Assembly (NCBI GenBank): GCA_963701735.1 | Contig: CAVPBI010000010.1 | Location: 434,001-498,000, forward strand | Source: CAWABB01 sp963701735 | GTDB lineage: Bacteria > Bacteroidota > Ignavibacteria > UBA10030 > UBA6906 | DNA length: 64,000 nucleotides | Direction: 5' to 3' | Shown: piece after piece, positions 7,380 through 16,607 of the stretch | Position numbering within the stretch: position 1 is the first letter of the stretch | Layout: each line of letters starts with the position of its first letter | The notes under the pieces: generated by a model | Databases searched by the model: none | The model's input: the letters and a program-made list of their open reading frames with translations, nothing else | What the model was told of the DNA's origin: nothing | Position numbers and translations under genes: made by a program

Positions 7380-9466
7380 GGACCCACGACTCCCCTGATC
7401 ATGCTCACAGCATTCTCCCCCTTGTGAATCACAAAAAGATCACGTGTTCCCCCGATTCCGATGTCGCCGACAGCGACCACCCTCGTGCCCGATGCCTGCA
7501 GGAGGTTTCGGGCATCGGCCCGGGTCGAGCCGGTAGCGCCCGGGAGGAGCACGATCATCCCCCTTCGTCGGTCGGCGTACAACAGGTCGGGCTTCCCATC
7601 CCCCGTCAGGTCAGTCGCAATCGATCCGGCCGCAATGTCCGGCGACAGGCCTCCGGATACGACAGGCTCCGTCCATGTCCCCTGAGACCCGAGATACGTC
7701 GTCATGCCGATTTCATTCCCGGGAACATCATCATAGTAGAAGACCGTGAAATCCCCCGGCACCGTCAGTTCTCCGGCAAGGAGTCTCGTAGATGAGGCCG
7801 ATACCGCGCTGAACAGATCGATTGTTGAAGGCATCGTTCTCCCCGTCCAGGCATACAGTCCGCCCCGGTCGCGGTCCCGTACCATCGCCGCGATCGTCAC
7901 GGGCGCTCCTCCCCTGCTATCCGCAACTGCGTGAGCGATGTGCATCGTGGGCGGCACGCCGGAAGGGCGCTCGACAAACTGGCCTTCCGAACGCTCGTCA
8001 AACCATGAGAGCGTATACCCACGAACCGTCGCCGGGCCGGTCATCACAAGAACCTGCAGCGCATCGTTCGAGTCCCGTACAGCAGCCAGGACCTTCGGGC
8101 GGTCGGCCGTGGCAATCGTTCGCACCCCGGCGGACATCCCGCGCTCATTGAACGAGATCACGCTGACGGAGTTTGTCAGAGCGTGTGAAGTGACAATGGT
8201 CTTCGGTGCTCCCCGCCGCTCCCGCACCGCAATCACGGCGGTGGGCTTCTCAGGTATGGGCACCGTCTGTTCCAGTGCGTAGTTTCCATGTCCGTCACTG
8301 CCGAGGACAGCGAGGACCGGAGGACGGCGACAGGCTACGACCAGGTCCTTGTTCCCGTCCAGGTTCACATCGGAGAGGACCGCATCCCCGGGTTCTCCCG
8401 CCGTCACGAAGACGTCGGGCCACGAGGTCGCGCTGCCGGCCGAACTGTTGGCGCACACCACAAGCTTCCGTCGGGAGGCTTCCACCGCGACAAGGTCGCG
8501 TTTGCGATCGCCGTCGACGTCCCGGACCGAGATCCCTCCGGACTCGGTGAACACGCCGTAGGACGTCCACGACCCAAACCGATTGCCACGGGACCACTCG
8601 GCCAGGAGCATGCCGGAAGGGGTCGTCACCAGAAGTTCCGCGCGGCGGTTCCCATCACTGTCGATGAGGCGCATCTCTTTCGCGGTGGCGTCGAGGCGAA
8701 TCTCCTGTGCGAGCGACACCTCGCCGGCCTTTTCGACCGTGTATGTGCGGATCGCCCTCCCGCTGCCGGTCAGGACCGCGAGCATCGCGGGGATGCCCGG
8801 GGCGGCTTCAGCGATGTCGACCTCCAGCGGCTCGCCCGGCACATCGACCTTGAGGGCTTCGGTAAACGTCAGCCCGTCGAGGCCCGTGAACAGGGTGATC
8901 GCATTGCCGAGCCAATCGGCAATGAGCAGATCCGGCACGCGGTCGCCGTTCACGTCAGACGCAACGGCATCGGCAATTGAGATGTCCGCGAGTATGGCAA
9001 CCGAGGAGTCGACCAGACCGGTGCGGGAGCCGAAGTACACGATCCCACCGGCCATGTTCTTTCCATAGCACAGGACATCCCCGAAGCCGTCCGCATTAAG
9101 GTCCGCCGACAGCAGCCTCGTCGCACGCGTCCCCGGCGAGAGCCGCATGGTGGCCCAGCCGGAAGGATGCCTCAGATACGAATGGACGCGCGTCCCCCCC
9201 GCCGAGAGCAGGGCGAACTCCCGCTTGCCGTCGCCGTTGAAGTCCCCCGGCGCGATTGCGCCGCATCGGTCGGGAGCTCGAAAGGTCTGCGTTTCGATGA
9301 GGATTCCCTCGTCCGTGAGCACATGCCCGGCAAGAAGCGGCCGGTCTTTCGCCAGGACGACGATTTCGGATCGCGAGCCGGGGGAGCCGGACAGGACGGT
9401 CACTGCGGCGGGAGGAAAGGCAAGCCGGTGCTCCACCATGGCTCCGAACCCGGCCCCGCACCACAC
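7376..9466 (-). CDS. FG-GAP/VCBS repeat protein, N terminus uncertain
   Basis: A protein of about 696 residues built from beta-propeller FG-GAP/VCBS repeats. At least seven calcium-binding loops are visible, such as DFNGDGKREF, DVNGDRVPDL, DVDGDRKRDL and DLTGDGKPDL. Such proteins are usually exported and bind other proteins or sugars. The GTG start at 9466 gives no signal peptide. An ATG at 9545 in another frame overlaps the previous gene's stop by eight bases and encodes a hydrophobic, leader-like stretch (LWSAVFLSVWNGIGVV). The true start is therefore probably 9545, with one extra base in the GC-rich stretch near 9440-9465. The downstream metalloprotease overlaps its stop. Confidence 0.75.
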   Translation of the reverse strand: MWCGAGFGAMVEHRLAFPPAAVTVLSGSPGSRSEIVVLAKDRPLLAGHVLTDEGILIETQTFRAPDRCGAIAPGDFNGDGKREFALLSAGGTRVHSYLRHPSGWATMRLSPGTRATRLLSADLNADGFGDVLCYGKNMAGGIVYFGSRTGLVDSSVAILADISIADAVASDVNGDRVPDLLIADWLGNAITLFTGLDGLTFTEALKVDVPGEPLEVDIAEAAPGIPAMLAVLTGSGRAIRTYTVEKAGEVSLAQEIRLDATAKEMRLIDSDGNRRAELLVTTPSGMLLAEWSRGNRFGSWTSYGVFTESGGISVRDVDGDRKRDLVAVEASRRKLVVCANSSAGSATSWPDVFVTAGEPGDAVLSDVNLDGNKDLVVACRRPPVLAVLGSDGHGNYALEQTVPIPEKPTAVIAVRERRGAPKTIVTSHALTNSVSVISFNERGMSAGVRTIATADRPKVLAAVRDSNDALQVLVMTGPATVRGYTLSWFDERSEGQFVERPSGVPPTMHIAHAVADSRGGAPVTIAAMVRDRDRGGLYAWTGRTMPSTIDLFSAVSASSTRLLAGELTVPGDFTVFYYDDVPGNEIGMTTYLGSQGTWTEPVVSGGLSPDIAAGSIATDLTGDGKPDLLYADRRRGMIVLLPGATGSTRADARNLLQASGTRVVAVGDIGIGGTRDLFVIHKGENAVSMIRGVVGP

Positions 9467-9537
9467 CGATGCCGTTCCACACGCTGAGAAAGACCGCGGA
9501 CCACAGGCCCCGACCCAGCCTGCGGGGCGCCCGTGTG

Positions 9538-10011
9538 TCAGCCATTCGACGACCTGCGGGCTAGGCGCGACTCCCTGCGCCGGAGGGCTTCTTCATACCG
9601 CTGCCGCTCGACGTCGGTCTCCGGGATCACGCGGGGAACCCGCGTGGGGTGCCCCGATTCGTCCAGCCCGACAAACGTGAGGTAGGCCGTGTTCGCCCGA
9701 TTCACCTGCGGATCCTTCCGGTTCGAAACGGTCACCAGGACGCCAATCTCCATGGACGTGGAGAAAGCGCGGTTCACGGATGCCTGGAGGGTGACGATTT
9801 CTCCAAGCTTGACGGGCTGGTGGAACGTGAGTTCGTCCACCGAGGCGGTCACACAGATCATCCCGGAGTGGCGCTGGGCGCAGATCGCAGCGGCGATGTC
9901 GATCCAGTGCATCAGCGTTCCGCCGAGAAGGTTTCCCAGCTGATTCGTGTCGTTCGGGAGAACGAGCTGAGTGGTAATGACCTGGGATGCCTGTACCGGT
10001 TTTCCGTCCAT
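9538..10011 (-). CDS. Acyl-CoA thioesterase (hotdog fold)
   Basis: A 157-residue hotdog-fold thioesterase of the YciA/acyl-CoA hydrolase type, which hydrolyses acyl-CoA to free acid and CoA in the cytoplasm. The N-terminal half shows the family pattern NQLGNLLGGTLMHWIDIAAAICAQRHS, an Asp in ASVDELTFHQPVKLGE, and an AYLTFVGLDESGHP strand near the end. The ATG at 10011 was chosen over a longer frame because the extra residues are low-complexity and overlap bamD. It lies four bases after bamD. Confidence 0.85.
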   Translation of the reverse strand: MDGKPVQASQVITTQLVLPNDTNQLGNLLGGTLMHWIDIAAAICAQRHSGMICVTASVDELTFHQPVKLGEIVTLQASVNRAFSTSMEIGVLVTVSNRKDPQVNRANTAYLTFVGLDESGHPTRVPRVIPETDVERQRYEEALRRRESRLARRSSNG

Positions 10012-10015
10012 CGGG

Positions 10016-10849
10016 TTACGTCCCCGCTCCCGCGGCGGCAGGATGCCCCTCGTTGCGCTCGATCTTTGTCCCCGCGGCGTCGCCCCGGTTGAGCTCCAGC
10101 TCGTCCTTGATCTTCTCGAGGATACCGTCGGCGCGGCTGCGGAGGACGCTGTTCGGATACTTCGAATTGAACTCCTTGATCGTGCTCTCGGCCTCGCGGA
10201 AGCGGAGCCGGCGCACGAGCAGGTCCGCCTTGTCCAGGTACGCCATCGGCGCATAGTCGGTGTCATGATATTTCTCGATCACGACCTCGTACGACAGGAT
10301 CGCGGCGCGGTAGTACTCCATCCGCTCATACTGGCGGGCGGCCTCGTAGGCCTTGAAGGCGAGGCGATCGTTCAACTCTTTGATCTTCGCCTCCGCGTCG
10401 GCGGCCATCGGATGCCCCGGGTTATACTCGACGAACGCCTGGAATTCGTCGATGGCCTTCCGCGAGTTCTGCTGATCCAGCACCGGCTTCGGCGACTGCA
10501 TGTAGTACGACAGCCCCAGTTTATACTGTGCGTCCGGCACACGCGGGCTCGCAGGGTAGCTCGTGCGGACGACCGAATACTCGAATGCCGAGAGGATATA
10601 CTCCTCGCGTGCGAAGCGGCATTCGCCGAGATAGAACTGAGCATCGGCGGCAAACGCGCTCCCCTGATACTGAAGCGTAATCACCGTGAACTCGTTGATC
10701 GCCTCGAGATAGTCCTCGTCATCGAACAACGCCTTTGCCCGGTTGAATCGCTGCTCCACGCTGGGGTTGACGACGTCCGGCGACGAGCTGCAGGCGAGGC
10801 CGGCAACGACGAGGAGAACGACGATGATACTGCGAAGAATCACTGCCAT
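10016..10849 (-). CDS. bamD: Outer membrane assembly lipoprotein BamD
   Basis: A 277-residue lipoprotein. The N terminus is a lipoprotein signal ending in a LAC lipobox (Cys20), followed by five TPR-like repeats over about residues 30-240, as in BamD/YfiO, and a charged tail. BamD is the essential regulatory lipoprotein of the Bam complex, which folds beta-barrels into the outer membrane. The ATG at 10849 is the only start that places the lipobox correctly. It overlaps the 3' end of the CapA-like gene by ten bases, so the two are coupled. Confidence 0.88.
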   Translation of the reverse strand: MAVILRSIIVVLLVVAGLACSSSPDVVNPSVEQRFNRAKALFDDEDYLEAINEFTVITLQYQGSAFAADAQFYLGECRFAREEYILSAFEYSVVRTSYPASPRVPDAQYKLGLSYYMQSPKPVLDQQNSRKAIDEFQAFVEYNPGHPMAADAEAKIKELNDRLAFKAYEAARQYERMEYYRAAILSYEVVIEKYHDTDYAPMAYLDKADLLVRRLRFREAESTIKEFNSKYPNSVLRSRADGILEKIKDELELNRGDAAGTKIERNEGHPAAAGAGT

Positions 10850-11919
10850 GAGACTTTTTCCGATTTCCCGTACGATGACAAGGCGCGCACGCGCGACGCA
10901 ATGGTGTCCGCCTCCGTCCCGGCCGTGAGGAACGCCGGCTGGTGTCCCGCACGCAACGGAAGGATGCGGCACGAGGTGATTGCCGTCCGGCCGCCGGCAC
11001 GTGTGAACGTGACCGACAGGCCGAATGACCGCTGTGTCCAGTACCGCTGGGGCTGGTGGAACACGAAGTTCCCCAGCGAATGGACGCCAATCCCCTCCCC
11101 GACCTCCGCGATCCCATACGGCACGTGGGGGTGGTGGCCGAGAAACATGTCGGCTCCTTGCTTCAGCACCGCTTCCGCAAACTCCCTGAGCGGACGATGC
11201 GGCCGGTCCTGGTATTCATTCCCGCCGTGATAACTGACGATGATCACATCCACGTCCGGGCGCCAGGCCCGAATGCGCGGCAGCAGCCTGGCCGTGTCGG
11301 CGAATGCCACATGCCCCTTCCACCACTCGCCGGGCATGTTCATGATCGCCGTAACGGCAAAAAGCGCGAACCGGATGCCGCTGCGCTCGAACAGCGCGGG
11401 CTCATAGAGATCTTCGCGCTTCGTCGCAGTCCCTGCGAACTGCACGCCGGCTTGCGTCAGATACCGGATCGTTGAATCCTTCGCGGCCCGGCCGTAATCA
11501 AGGGCGTGATTGTTCGCCGTCGACACGACCGTCACCCCCGCCTTCTTCAGCGTCCACGCGCCCGCGGGCGGACCGGTGAAAATAAGGTTGTTGTCGGGGC
11601 TCTGAGTCTCCCCGTTCCGGTTCGAAAGGTTCGATTCGAGATTCACGAATACGATATCGTGCTCGCGAAACTCGCCCAGCACGTTCTCAAAGGGCCAGAG
11701 GGTGTCGCCGCGGAGTATCCGCTGCCCGACCGTCCGGCCAAGATTCACGTCCCCCAGCGCCAGGAGGCGGACGGTGGACGAACGTGCGACCACCTGAGAC
11801 GTGTCGGTCCTGATCGCCGTTGAATCCGCTGTCCGTGCGCCGGTCAATGCAGCCGAACTCAGCGCCAGCACTGACGCGAGCCCCACAATGCCTACCACCC
11901 CCCTGAGCCAGCGCTCCAC
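10840..11919 (-). CDS. CapA-family metallophosphatase-like protein
   Basis: A 359-residue protein of the CapA/PGA_cap family. It shows the calcineurin-like motifs LALGDVNLGR, NLESNLS, STANNHALDYG and FLGHHPHVPYG, with an N-terminal signal or anchor segment (about residues 1-28). CapA proteins are linked to poly-gamma-glutamate capsule synthesis, but many homologues in non-capsulated bacteria are of unknown role, and no capB or capC is present here. The GTG start at 11919 has a strong AGGGGGGAGGA ribosome binding site, and the gene follows a hypothetical gene after ten bases. Confidence 0.8.
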   Translation of the reverse strand: MERWLRGVVGIVGLASVLALSSAALTGARTADSTAIRTDTSQVVARSSTVRLLALGDVNLGRTVGQRILRGDTLWPFENVLGEFREHDIVFVNLESNLSNRNGETQSPDNNLIFTGPPAGAWTLKKAGVTVVSTANNHALDYGRAAKDSTIRYLTQAGVQFAGTATKREDLYEPALFERSGIRFALFAVTAIMNMPGEWWKGHVAFADTARLLPRIRAWRPDVDVIIVSYHGGNEYQDRPHRPLREFAEAVLKQGADMFLGHHPHVPYGIAEVGEGIGVHSLGNFVFHQPQRYWTQRSFGLSVTFTRAGGRTAITSCRILPLRAGHQPAFLTAGTEADTIASRVRALSSYGKSEKVSWQ

Positions 11920-11929
11920 TCCTCCCCCC

Positions 11930-12597
11930 TCAGCTTCTCACTGTGAACAGCAGAATCACGGCCACCGCAATCGCTCCCAGGGTGATCACCGGCTCAAGCA
12001 CCGACGAGAAGAAACCTTCCGGCGGAACCTTGCCGGTCGTCCAGGTCAACCCGGGCTCTTCCAGCCGGGCGACATCATCGACACGAACGTCATCCCGGCG
12101 AGTCCGGGCCGCGACGCTTCGGTGAAGGACTTCGCCGGTTGTCCTGTTCACGACCGACACATCAGCTTCCAGGAACACGGTTCGCGTGACGACACGGGCC
12201 CCGAACAGCCCGTCGCGCCGGACATCCTCGTAGGCGACGCCCATGTTCCTGATGCCGATCGAGACCGAGACCGCAGCGTTCGCTCCGGGCTCGCGGACCA
12301 CGGGCCGGGGAGCGAGCCCTTTCATGAACCCTGCCTCGACAAACCAGGTATTCTCTCCCGGTTCAACCTCCAGCACCACCGTCGACGCCGTGTCGCCCGG
12401 AAGTCGACGGGGACACCTCTCTCCCCGCCTCGGCGGCCAGTTCCTCAAGTATCGTAATCGTGGGGAGGGACGCCCCGGCCTCTTCCTCTTCGGCATAGGC
12501 CGACCATCCCGTCACCGCGCCTCCACACACTGACGCCGAGCATGACAGACAGCATGCACCGCACCGCGCGTTGCGCCACCGTCCGCTCCTCACGCAT
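11930..12597 (-). CDS. Envelope protein of unknown function (two frameshifts)
   Basis: I do not recognise this family. The start is set at the ATG at 12597, which overlaps the previous stop as TGATG and gives a good signal peptide. Two single extra bases break the frame, near 12530 and near 12400. Removing them joins a leader, an acidic segment after AYAEEEE, and a beta-rich body (VVLEVEPGENTWFVEAGF...), ending in one transmembrane helix (VITLGAIAVAVILLFTV). The restored protein is about 221 residues, exported and anchored by its C terminus. It sits in the envelope gene run upstream of capA and bamD. Confidence 0.6.
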
Positions 12598-12965
12598 CAG
12601 TACATCTCAAGAACGATCTTCTGATACGGTTTCCCGTCGTACAGGAAGATGACACGCCTGACGACAGAGATGGGATAGACAAAGCTGCGCTTGTCAGTGT
12701 CCGAGTCGCGCGTCACGACGAAATAGTCGTTGAGGATGTCGTCAAGGCGAACGGTGTACGCTTTGGCCGCTTCTCCGCCGGAGAACTGTTCGACGCCGCC
12801 GGTCTTGTCCATCATCAAGACGTCGCGCCCCTTGTACTGCAGGAGGAACTCGCGCAGGGAAGGCGGCTTGCGTTGCGCGATGGCATCACCCGCGCTCAGA
12901 GCGAGGCAGAAGAGCAGCGCCGCAGTGAGCCACACGACATCCCGCTGCAGAGTCCGGATCCTCAT
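12597..12965 (-). CDS. Small exported protein of unknown function
   Basis: A 122-residue protein with a clear signal peptide (cleavage after about residue 30, SAGDAIAQ) and a compact body that includes FLLQYKGRDVLMMD and an aromatic C terminus. No family is recognised. It overlaps the preceding DUF3098-like gene by four bases and the next gene by one, so it is firmly inside the operon. A periplasmic location is inferred from the signal only. Confidence 0.7.
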   Translation of the reverse strand: MRIRTLQRDVVWLTAALLFCLALSAGDAIAQRKPPSLREFLLQYKGRDVLMMDKTGGVEQFSGGEAAKAYTVRLDDILNDYFVVTRDSDTDKRSFVYPISVVRRVIFLYDGKPYQKIVLEMY

Positions 12966-13249
12966 TGCGCGATCCCTTTCGCGCCGTCATCTCCGGACGC
13001 ACCCGCCTTCGAACTGTGGCGATAGAGAATCCCGATCGGGATCAGCACGCAGTACCCGACGACCAACAGGATCGGGGCGACCACAAGGGGAAGGAATCCC
13101 TCGACGCTCCCGGTCAGCATCGTCAGGTATCCGGCGAGGATGACAAGCAGGCCAACCCCCAAGATCATGAAATTCTGTTTGCCCAGGGGGAGGTGCGTTT
13201 CCCTGACCTGCTTGCGTTTCGATTCACGTTTGTTCACGGGTTTTGCCAC
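12962..13249 (-). CDS. DUF3098-like small membrane protein
   Basis: A 95-residue protein with two membrane helices (about residues 28-45 and 53-77), after a basic N terminus and the segment LPLGKQNFMILGVGLLVI. This layout matches DUF3098 proteins, found mainly in Bacteroidota and often beside cell-division or phosphatase genes. The function is unknown. It is the first gene of the 13.2-0.7 kb gene run. A Bacteroidota-type promoter lies 132 bases upstream, with a hairpin between. Confidence 0.65.
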   Translation of the reverse strand: MAKPVNKRESKRKQVRETHLPLGKQNFMILGVGLLVILAGYLTMLTGSVEGFLPLVVAPILLVVGYCVLIPIGILYRHSSKAGASGDDGAKGIAQ

Positions 13250-13292
13250 GTCAGTCTCCTATGTATAGTGTCGCCGTGTCATGCCACGCGGT

Positions 13293-13329
13293 AAAGAAAA
13301 AGCCCAGCGTTGGGGGGAACGCCGGGCTT
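13293..13329 (-). terminator. Rho-independent terminator
   Basis: Stem arms at 300-311 and 318-329 of this 13-kb block (AAGCCCAGCGTT and its near complement, one mismatch) close a six-base loop. On the minus strand they are followed by CTTTTTCTTT. It lies after lolD and also 45-75 nt downstream of the promoter at 13381-13410. Confidence 0.85.
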
Positions 13330-13380
13330 GACCTTGGTACGTACAACAGTCAGGGGAGAAACTGTCGTATTGGTCGAGAA

Positions 13381-13410
13381 CAAATTTAACTGATTCTCCA
13401 TGATTGTCAA
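13381..13410 (-). promoter_or_regulatory. Bacteroidota-type promoter, upstream of DUF3098 operon
   Basis: On the minus strand TTG is followed by 19 nt and then TAAATTTG, an exact match to the Bacteroidota -7 element TAnnTTTG with the right spacing to -33 TTG. The start should fall near 13374. A terminator lies directly downstream, so read-through into the operon may be limited or regulated. Confidence 0.6.
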
Positions 13411-13444
13411 GCCCTTTTTTCCCCCGAAACGATAGAGCAAGTGA

Positions 13445-14158
13445 TTACGAAGTTCTGATAACGCCATCCGCAATCCTAACCACCCTATCTGCTTGAGCAG
13501 CAAAGGATTCGTTGTGAGTCACCACGACGAATGTCTGGCCCATGGTGCGGCTCAGCTCCCTGATCAAACGATGCAGGTGTTGAGCGTTCTCGCTGTCCAG
13601 GTTCCCCGATGGTTCATCCGCGAGAATCACTTTGGGCGAATTCATGAGGGAGCGCGCCACGGCCACGCGCTGCTGCTCGCCGCCGGAAAGCTGTGGCGGG
13701 CGCGATTCCAGCCGATCGCCCAGACCCACGAGCGTAAGCAGTTCGGCTGCTTTTCTGCGAACCTCCGCCGGTTTTTTCCCGGAGATCAACGCCGGCATCG
13801 ACACGTTTTCGAGCGCCGAGAACTCCGGCAGCAGATGATGGAACTGAAACACGAATCCGACGTGCTTGTTCCTGAACCGCGCCAGCTCATCGTCAGACAG
13901 CTTGAAGACGTCCACGCCGTTGTACTTCACCGTGCCGGACGTCGGACGGTCGAGCGTCCCCATGATGTGAAGCAGCGTGCTCTTCCCCGCCCCCGACGCT
14001 CCGACCACCGCAACGATCTCGCCTGCACGGATTTCGAGATTGACTCCCCGCAGGACGCAGAGCTTGCTCGTCTTCCCGCCTTCCGTATAGAATGTCTTCG
14101 TCAGCGACTCGGTGACAATCATAGGGGCCGCGCCGACCGTTTCCTCTCCTACTCCCAT
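13445..14158 (-). CDS. lolD: Lipoprotein release ABC ATPase LolD
   Basis: A 237-residue ABC ATPase. It has Walker A GASGAGKST, a Q-loop FQFHHLLPEFSALENV of LolD/MacB type, the signature LSGGEQQRVAVARSL and Walker B VILADEP. With the two LolC/E proteins upstream it would extract lipoproteins from the inner membrane for transfer towards the outer membrane. The ATG at 14158 was chosen because GGAGG stands seven bases before it and it overlaps the lolE stop by ten bases. It is last in the aspS-to-lolD gene run and is followed by a terminator. Confidence 0.9.
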   Translation of the reverse strand: MGVGEETVGAAPMIVTESLTKTFYTEGGKTSKLCVLRGVNLEIRAGEIVAVVGASGAGKSTLLHIMGTLDRPTSGTVKYNGVDVFKLSDDELARFRNKHVGFVFQFHHLLPEFSALENVSMPALISGKKPAEVRRKAAELLTLVGLGDRLESRPPQLSGGEQQRVAVARSLMNSPKVILADEPSGNLDSENAQHLHRLIRELSRTMGQTFVVVTHNESFAAQADRVVRIADGVIRTS

Positions 14159-15378
14159 CGAATTGCCTCCACTGGAAGCAGCTGTGCCGCCCGGCGGGCC
14201 GGATAGAGCGACGCCGCCATGCTCAGAAGCATCGAGGCCAGGGATACCGCCACGAAATCGGTCCACCGCACCTCGACCGGAATCGCCGGTATGATATAGA
14301 CGCTCGGGTCGAGCGGGAACAGCTGATAGTGAATCTGCAGATAACAGACCAGGAGCCCGATCAGCACTCCGGCAACGGTGCCGATGCTGCCCACCAGAAT
14401 GCCCTCGAACATGAACAGGCGGGTGATGCTCGCCTGCGACGCCCCAAGCGCCTTGAGGATCCCGATGTCCCGTCGCTTCTCGATGACCCCCATCGTAAGA
14501 GACCCCAGGACGTTGAACGTCGCCACACCCACGATCAAACAGAGGATGATATAGGCCATCCAGCGCTCGATCTTCATGACCGAATAGAGATCCCGGTGAA
14601 GGTCGTACCAGGTCGAGACCTTGTACCCGGGCCCCAGCAGAGCCTGGAGCGAATGCTGCACCGCCTCTGCGTCCTCGATGTCACGGAGACGGACTTCGAT
14701 GCCGCTCACCCCGTCCGCAATGCCGAACAGCCGCCTGGCGGACGCCAGCGAAACGAACGCGTAATGCGCGTCGTAGTCCTTGTTGTTCGAGTCGTAGATC
14801 CCGCGGACGACCACCGCGCGCATCAGCGGCTCGCCGGTCTGCATTGCGAGCGCGTCCACGCCGATCGGGCTGACGACCGTGAGGTCCGCCCCGAGCGACA
14901 TGCCAAGCCGGTCCGCAAGCGTCAGGCCCAGAACAATCCCGCCAGCCTCGTTCGTATCGTCGAACGTGAAGTTGCCCAGGATCGTGGCGCCCTTGACGCC
15001 GGAGACTTCGCCGACGGTGGAGTCGTCGACCCCCTTCACGAGCACGACCCGGCTTATGCGTGGTGTGACCAGCAGCGCCTTGCTCGAGACGTACGGCGCG
15101 TGGGCTGCGACACGCGGATCGTCCTCCAGCGCGTGCGCCAGCCGGTCGTCAGGCACAAACGACGACCCGGAGGCCGGCTCGATCCTGAGATGCGGGTCGA
15201 AGTTCACCAGCACCTGCGTAACGACGCTGTTGAAGCCGTTGAAGACCGACAGGACGATGATCAGCGCCGCCACGCCGACCGTAATGCCGACGATCGATAC
15301 GAGCATGATAATGTTGATGAAGCGGAGCTGACGCTTCGACCGAAGATACCGGCGTGCGATGATGCGTTCGTATCCCAT
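14149..15378 (-). CDS. lolE: LolC/LolE-family lipoprotein-releasing permease
   Basis: A 409-residue permease with one N-terminal helix (about residues 24-45), a large periplasmic MacB-like domain and three C-terminal helices (FtsX fold). The start MGYERIIARRYLRSKRQ and the ...VIEKRRDIGILKALGAS segment are diagnostic for LolC/LolE. Its ATG at 15378 overlaps the stop of the neighbouring permease by one base. There are two permeases and one ATPase, so a heterodimeric LolCDE is likely; which copy is C and which is E is arbitrary. Confidence 0.88.
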   Translation of the reverse strand: MGYERIIARRYLRSKRQLRFINIIMLVSIVGITVGVAALIIVLSVFNGFNSVVTQVLVNFDPHLRIEPASGSSFVPDDRLAHALEDDPRVAAHAPYVSSKALLVTPRISRVVLVKGVDDSTVGEVSGVKGATILGNFTFDDTNEAGGIVLGLTLADRLGMSLGADLTVVSPIGVDALAMQTGEPLMRAVVVRGIYDSNNKDYDAHYAFVSLASARRLFGIADGVSGIEVRLRDIEDAEAVQHSLQALLGPGYKVSTWYDLHRDLYSVMKIERWMAYIILCLIVGVATFNVLGSLTMGVIEKRRDIGILKALGASQASITRLFMFEGILVGSIGTVAGVLIGLLVCYLQIHYQLFPLDPSVYIIPAIPVEVRWTDFVAVSLASMLLSMAASLYPARRAAQLLPVEAIRWE

Positions 15379-16596
15379 CAGCCCAACCTGATCGCTGTCA
15401 CAGGATTCAGTCGCGCCGCCAGCCGCGCAGGAACCAGGGCGCTGACCAGACACAGGACGATGGAGACCACAGACACCAGGGCGAAGTCTTCCGCACGCAG
15501 CAAGACCGGCACCGACGTCATGAAATAGATGTCGCTCGGAAGCGAGAGGATCCTGAACTCCGACTGGACGAAGAGGAGCACGAACGCCAGGATGTTCCCG
15601 AGCGCGGTGCCGCTGAGCGCAATGGTCAACCCCTGCCGGAGGAAGATGCTCGTGATCCCTCCGCGCGTGGCGCCCAGCGACGCAAGGACTCCGATCTCGC
15701 GCGTCTTGTCCAGGACCATCATCAGCAGCGTGCCGACGATGTTCACGGTCGCGACCACGATGATGAGCCCGAGAATGATCGGAATAGGCTTCTTCTGCAG
15801 CTCGATCCAGCTGAAGAGATTCCTGTACGAGTCGAAGACCGTGCGCCCGAAATGGGGATAGCCCAGCAGGTCGGGAATCGCAGCAGCCACCGCATCGGCG
15901 CTGTCCACCGACGACAGGCGAAGATCGTATCCGGACACCCGCCCGCCGAACTCGAAGAGCTGCTGCGCCTCGGCGAGGTCGGTGAATGCGTAGACGTCGT
16001 CGTACTCAGCCATGCCGCTTTCATACAGGCCGGTGACGCGGAACTGCATCGCGCGAGGCTGCCTGGCAGCTCGCCATGCCGCCGACCCCGAACAGCGTCA
16101 CCCGGTCGCCGATCCCGACCGAGAGCCGGCGCGCAAGCCGCCTGCCCATGACGATCCGCGGCATGCCTCCGGTAGGGCGCTCGATGTCGTACACGCCTTC
16201 CACGACATACCGTCGGATCATGCCGTTGTCCCGCGAGGGGTCCACGCCTTTCAGCAAGATGCCGTCCACGGTCGTGGAGGACTTCACGAGCGCCTCCCTC
16301 GCCACGAACGGCGACACGGACTGGACGACCGGGAATGCTTCCCCGATCCTGTCCGCGTTTTCGTCGTAGTCAGGAAGCGGCTGGCTCTGGAACCCGAGAA
16401 CCTGCACGTGGCTCGTGAAACCGACGACCTTCTCGGTGATCTCACGCTCGAAGCCGCCGAGGACGGAGAGCGCGATGATCAGCGCAGCCGTGCCGAGCAT
16501 CACGCCGGCCGTCGCGATCGCGGTAATGAAGGAGAAGAACCCGGCGTTTCGCCGGGACTGGAGGTAGCGCTGAGCTATGAACCGTGTGTACGACAT
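15378..16596 (-). CDS. lolC: LolC/LolE-family permease (one frameshift)
   Basis: The second permease of the LolCDE exporter. The first 175 residues (MSYTRFIAQRYLQSRRNAGF..., one helix, periplasmic domain) are in one frame. The remaining 223 (QFRVTGLYESGM..., three helices, LDKTREIGVLASLGA) are in the next frame. The break is near 16064, in the context CTGCCAGGCAGCCTCG. Removing one base joins the parts without loss, giving 405 residues. Full conservation on both sides argues that the gene is intact in the cell and that the extra base is a sequence error. It precedes lolE and follows prfB by 11 bases. Confidence 0.85.
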
Positions 16597-16607
16597 CCCG
16601 AGGCTCC

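Noticed and set aside
9096..9545. A separate 149-codon gene
   Set aside because: Only its first 30 codons look real, as a misplaced leader for the FG-GAP gene; the rest is a shadow.
13279..13398. A 40-codon reading frame after the promoter at 13381
   Set aside because: Its ATG lies upstream of the expected transcription start and the frame is mostly the terminator hairpin.
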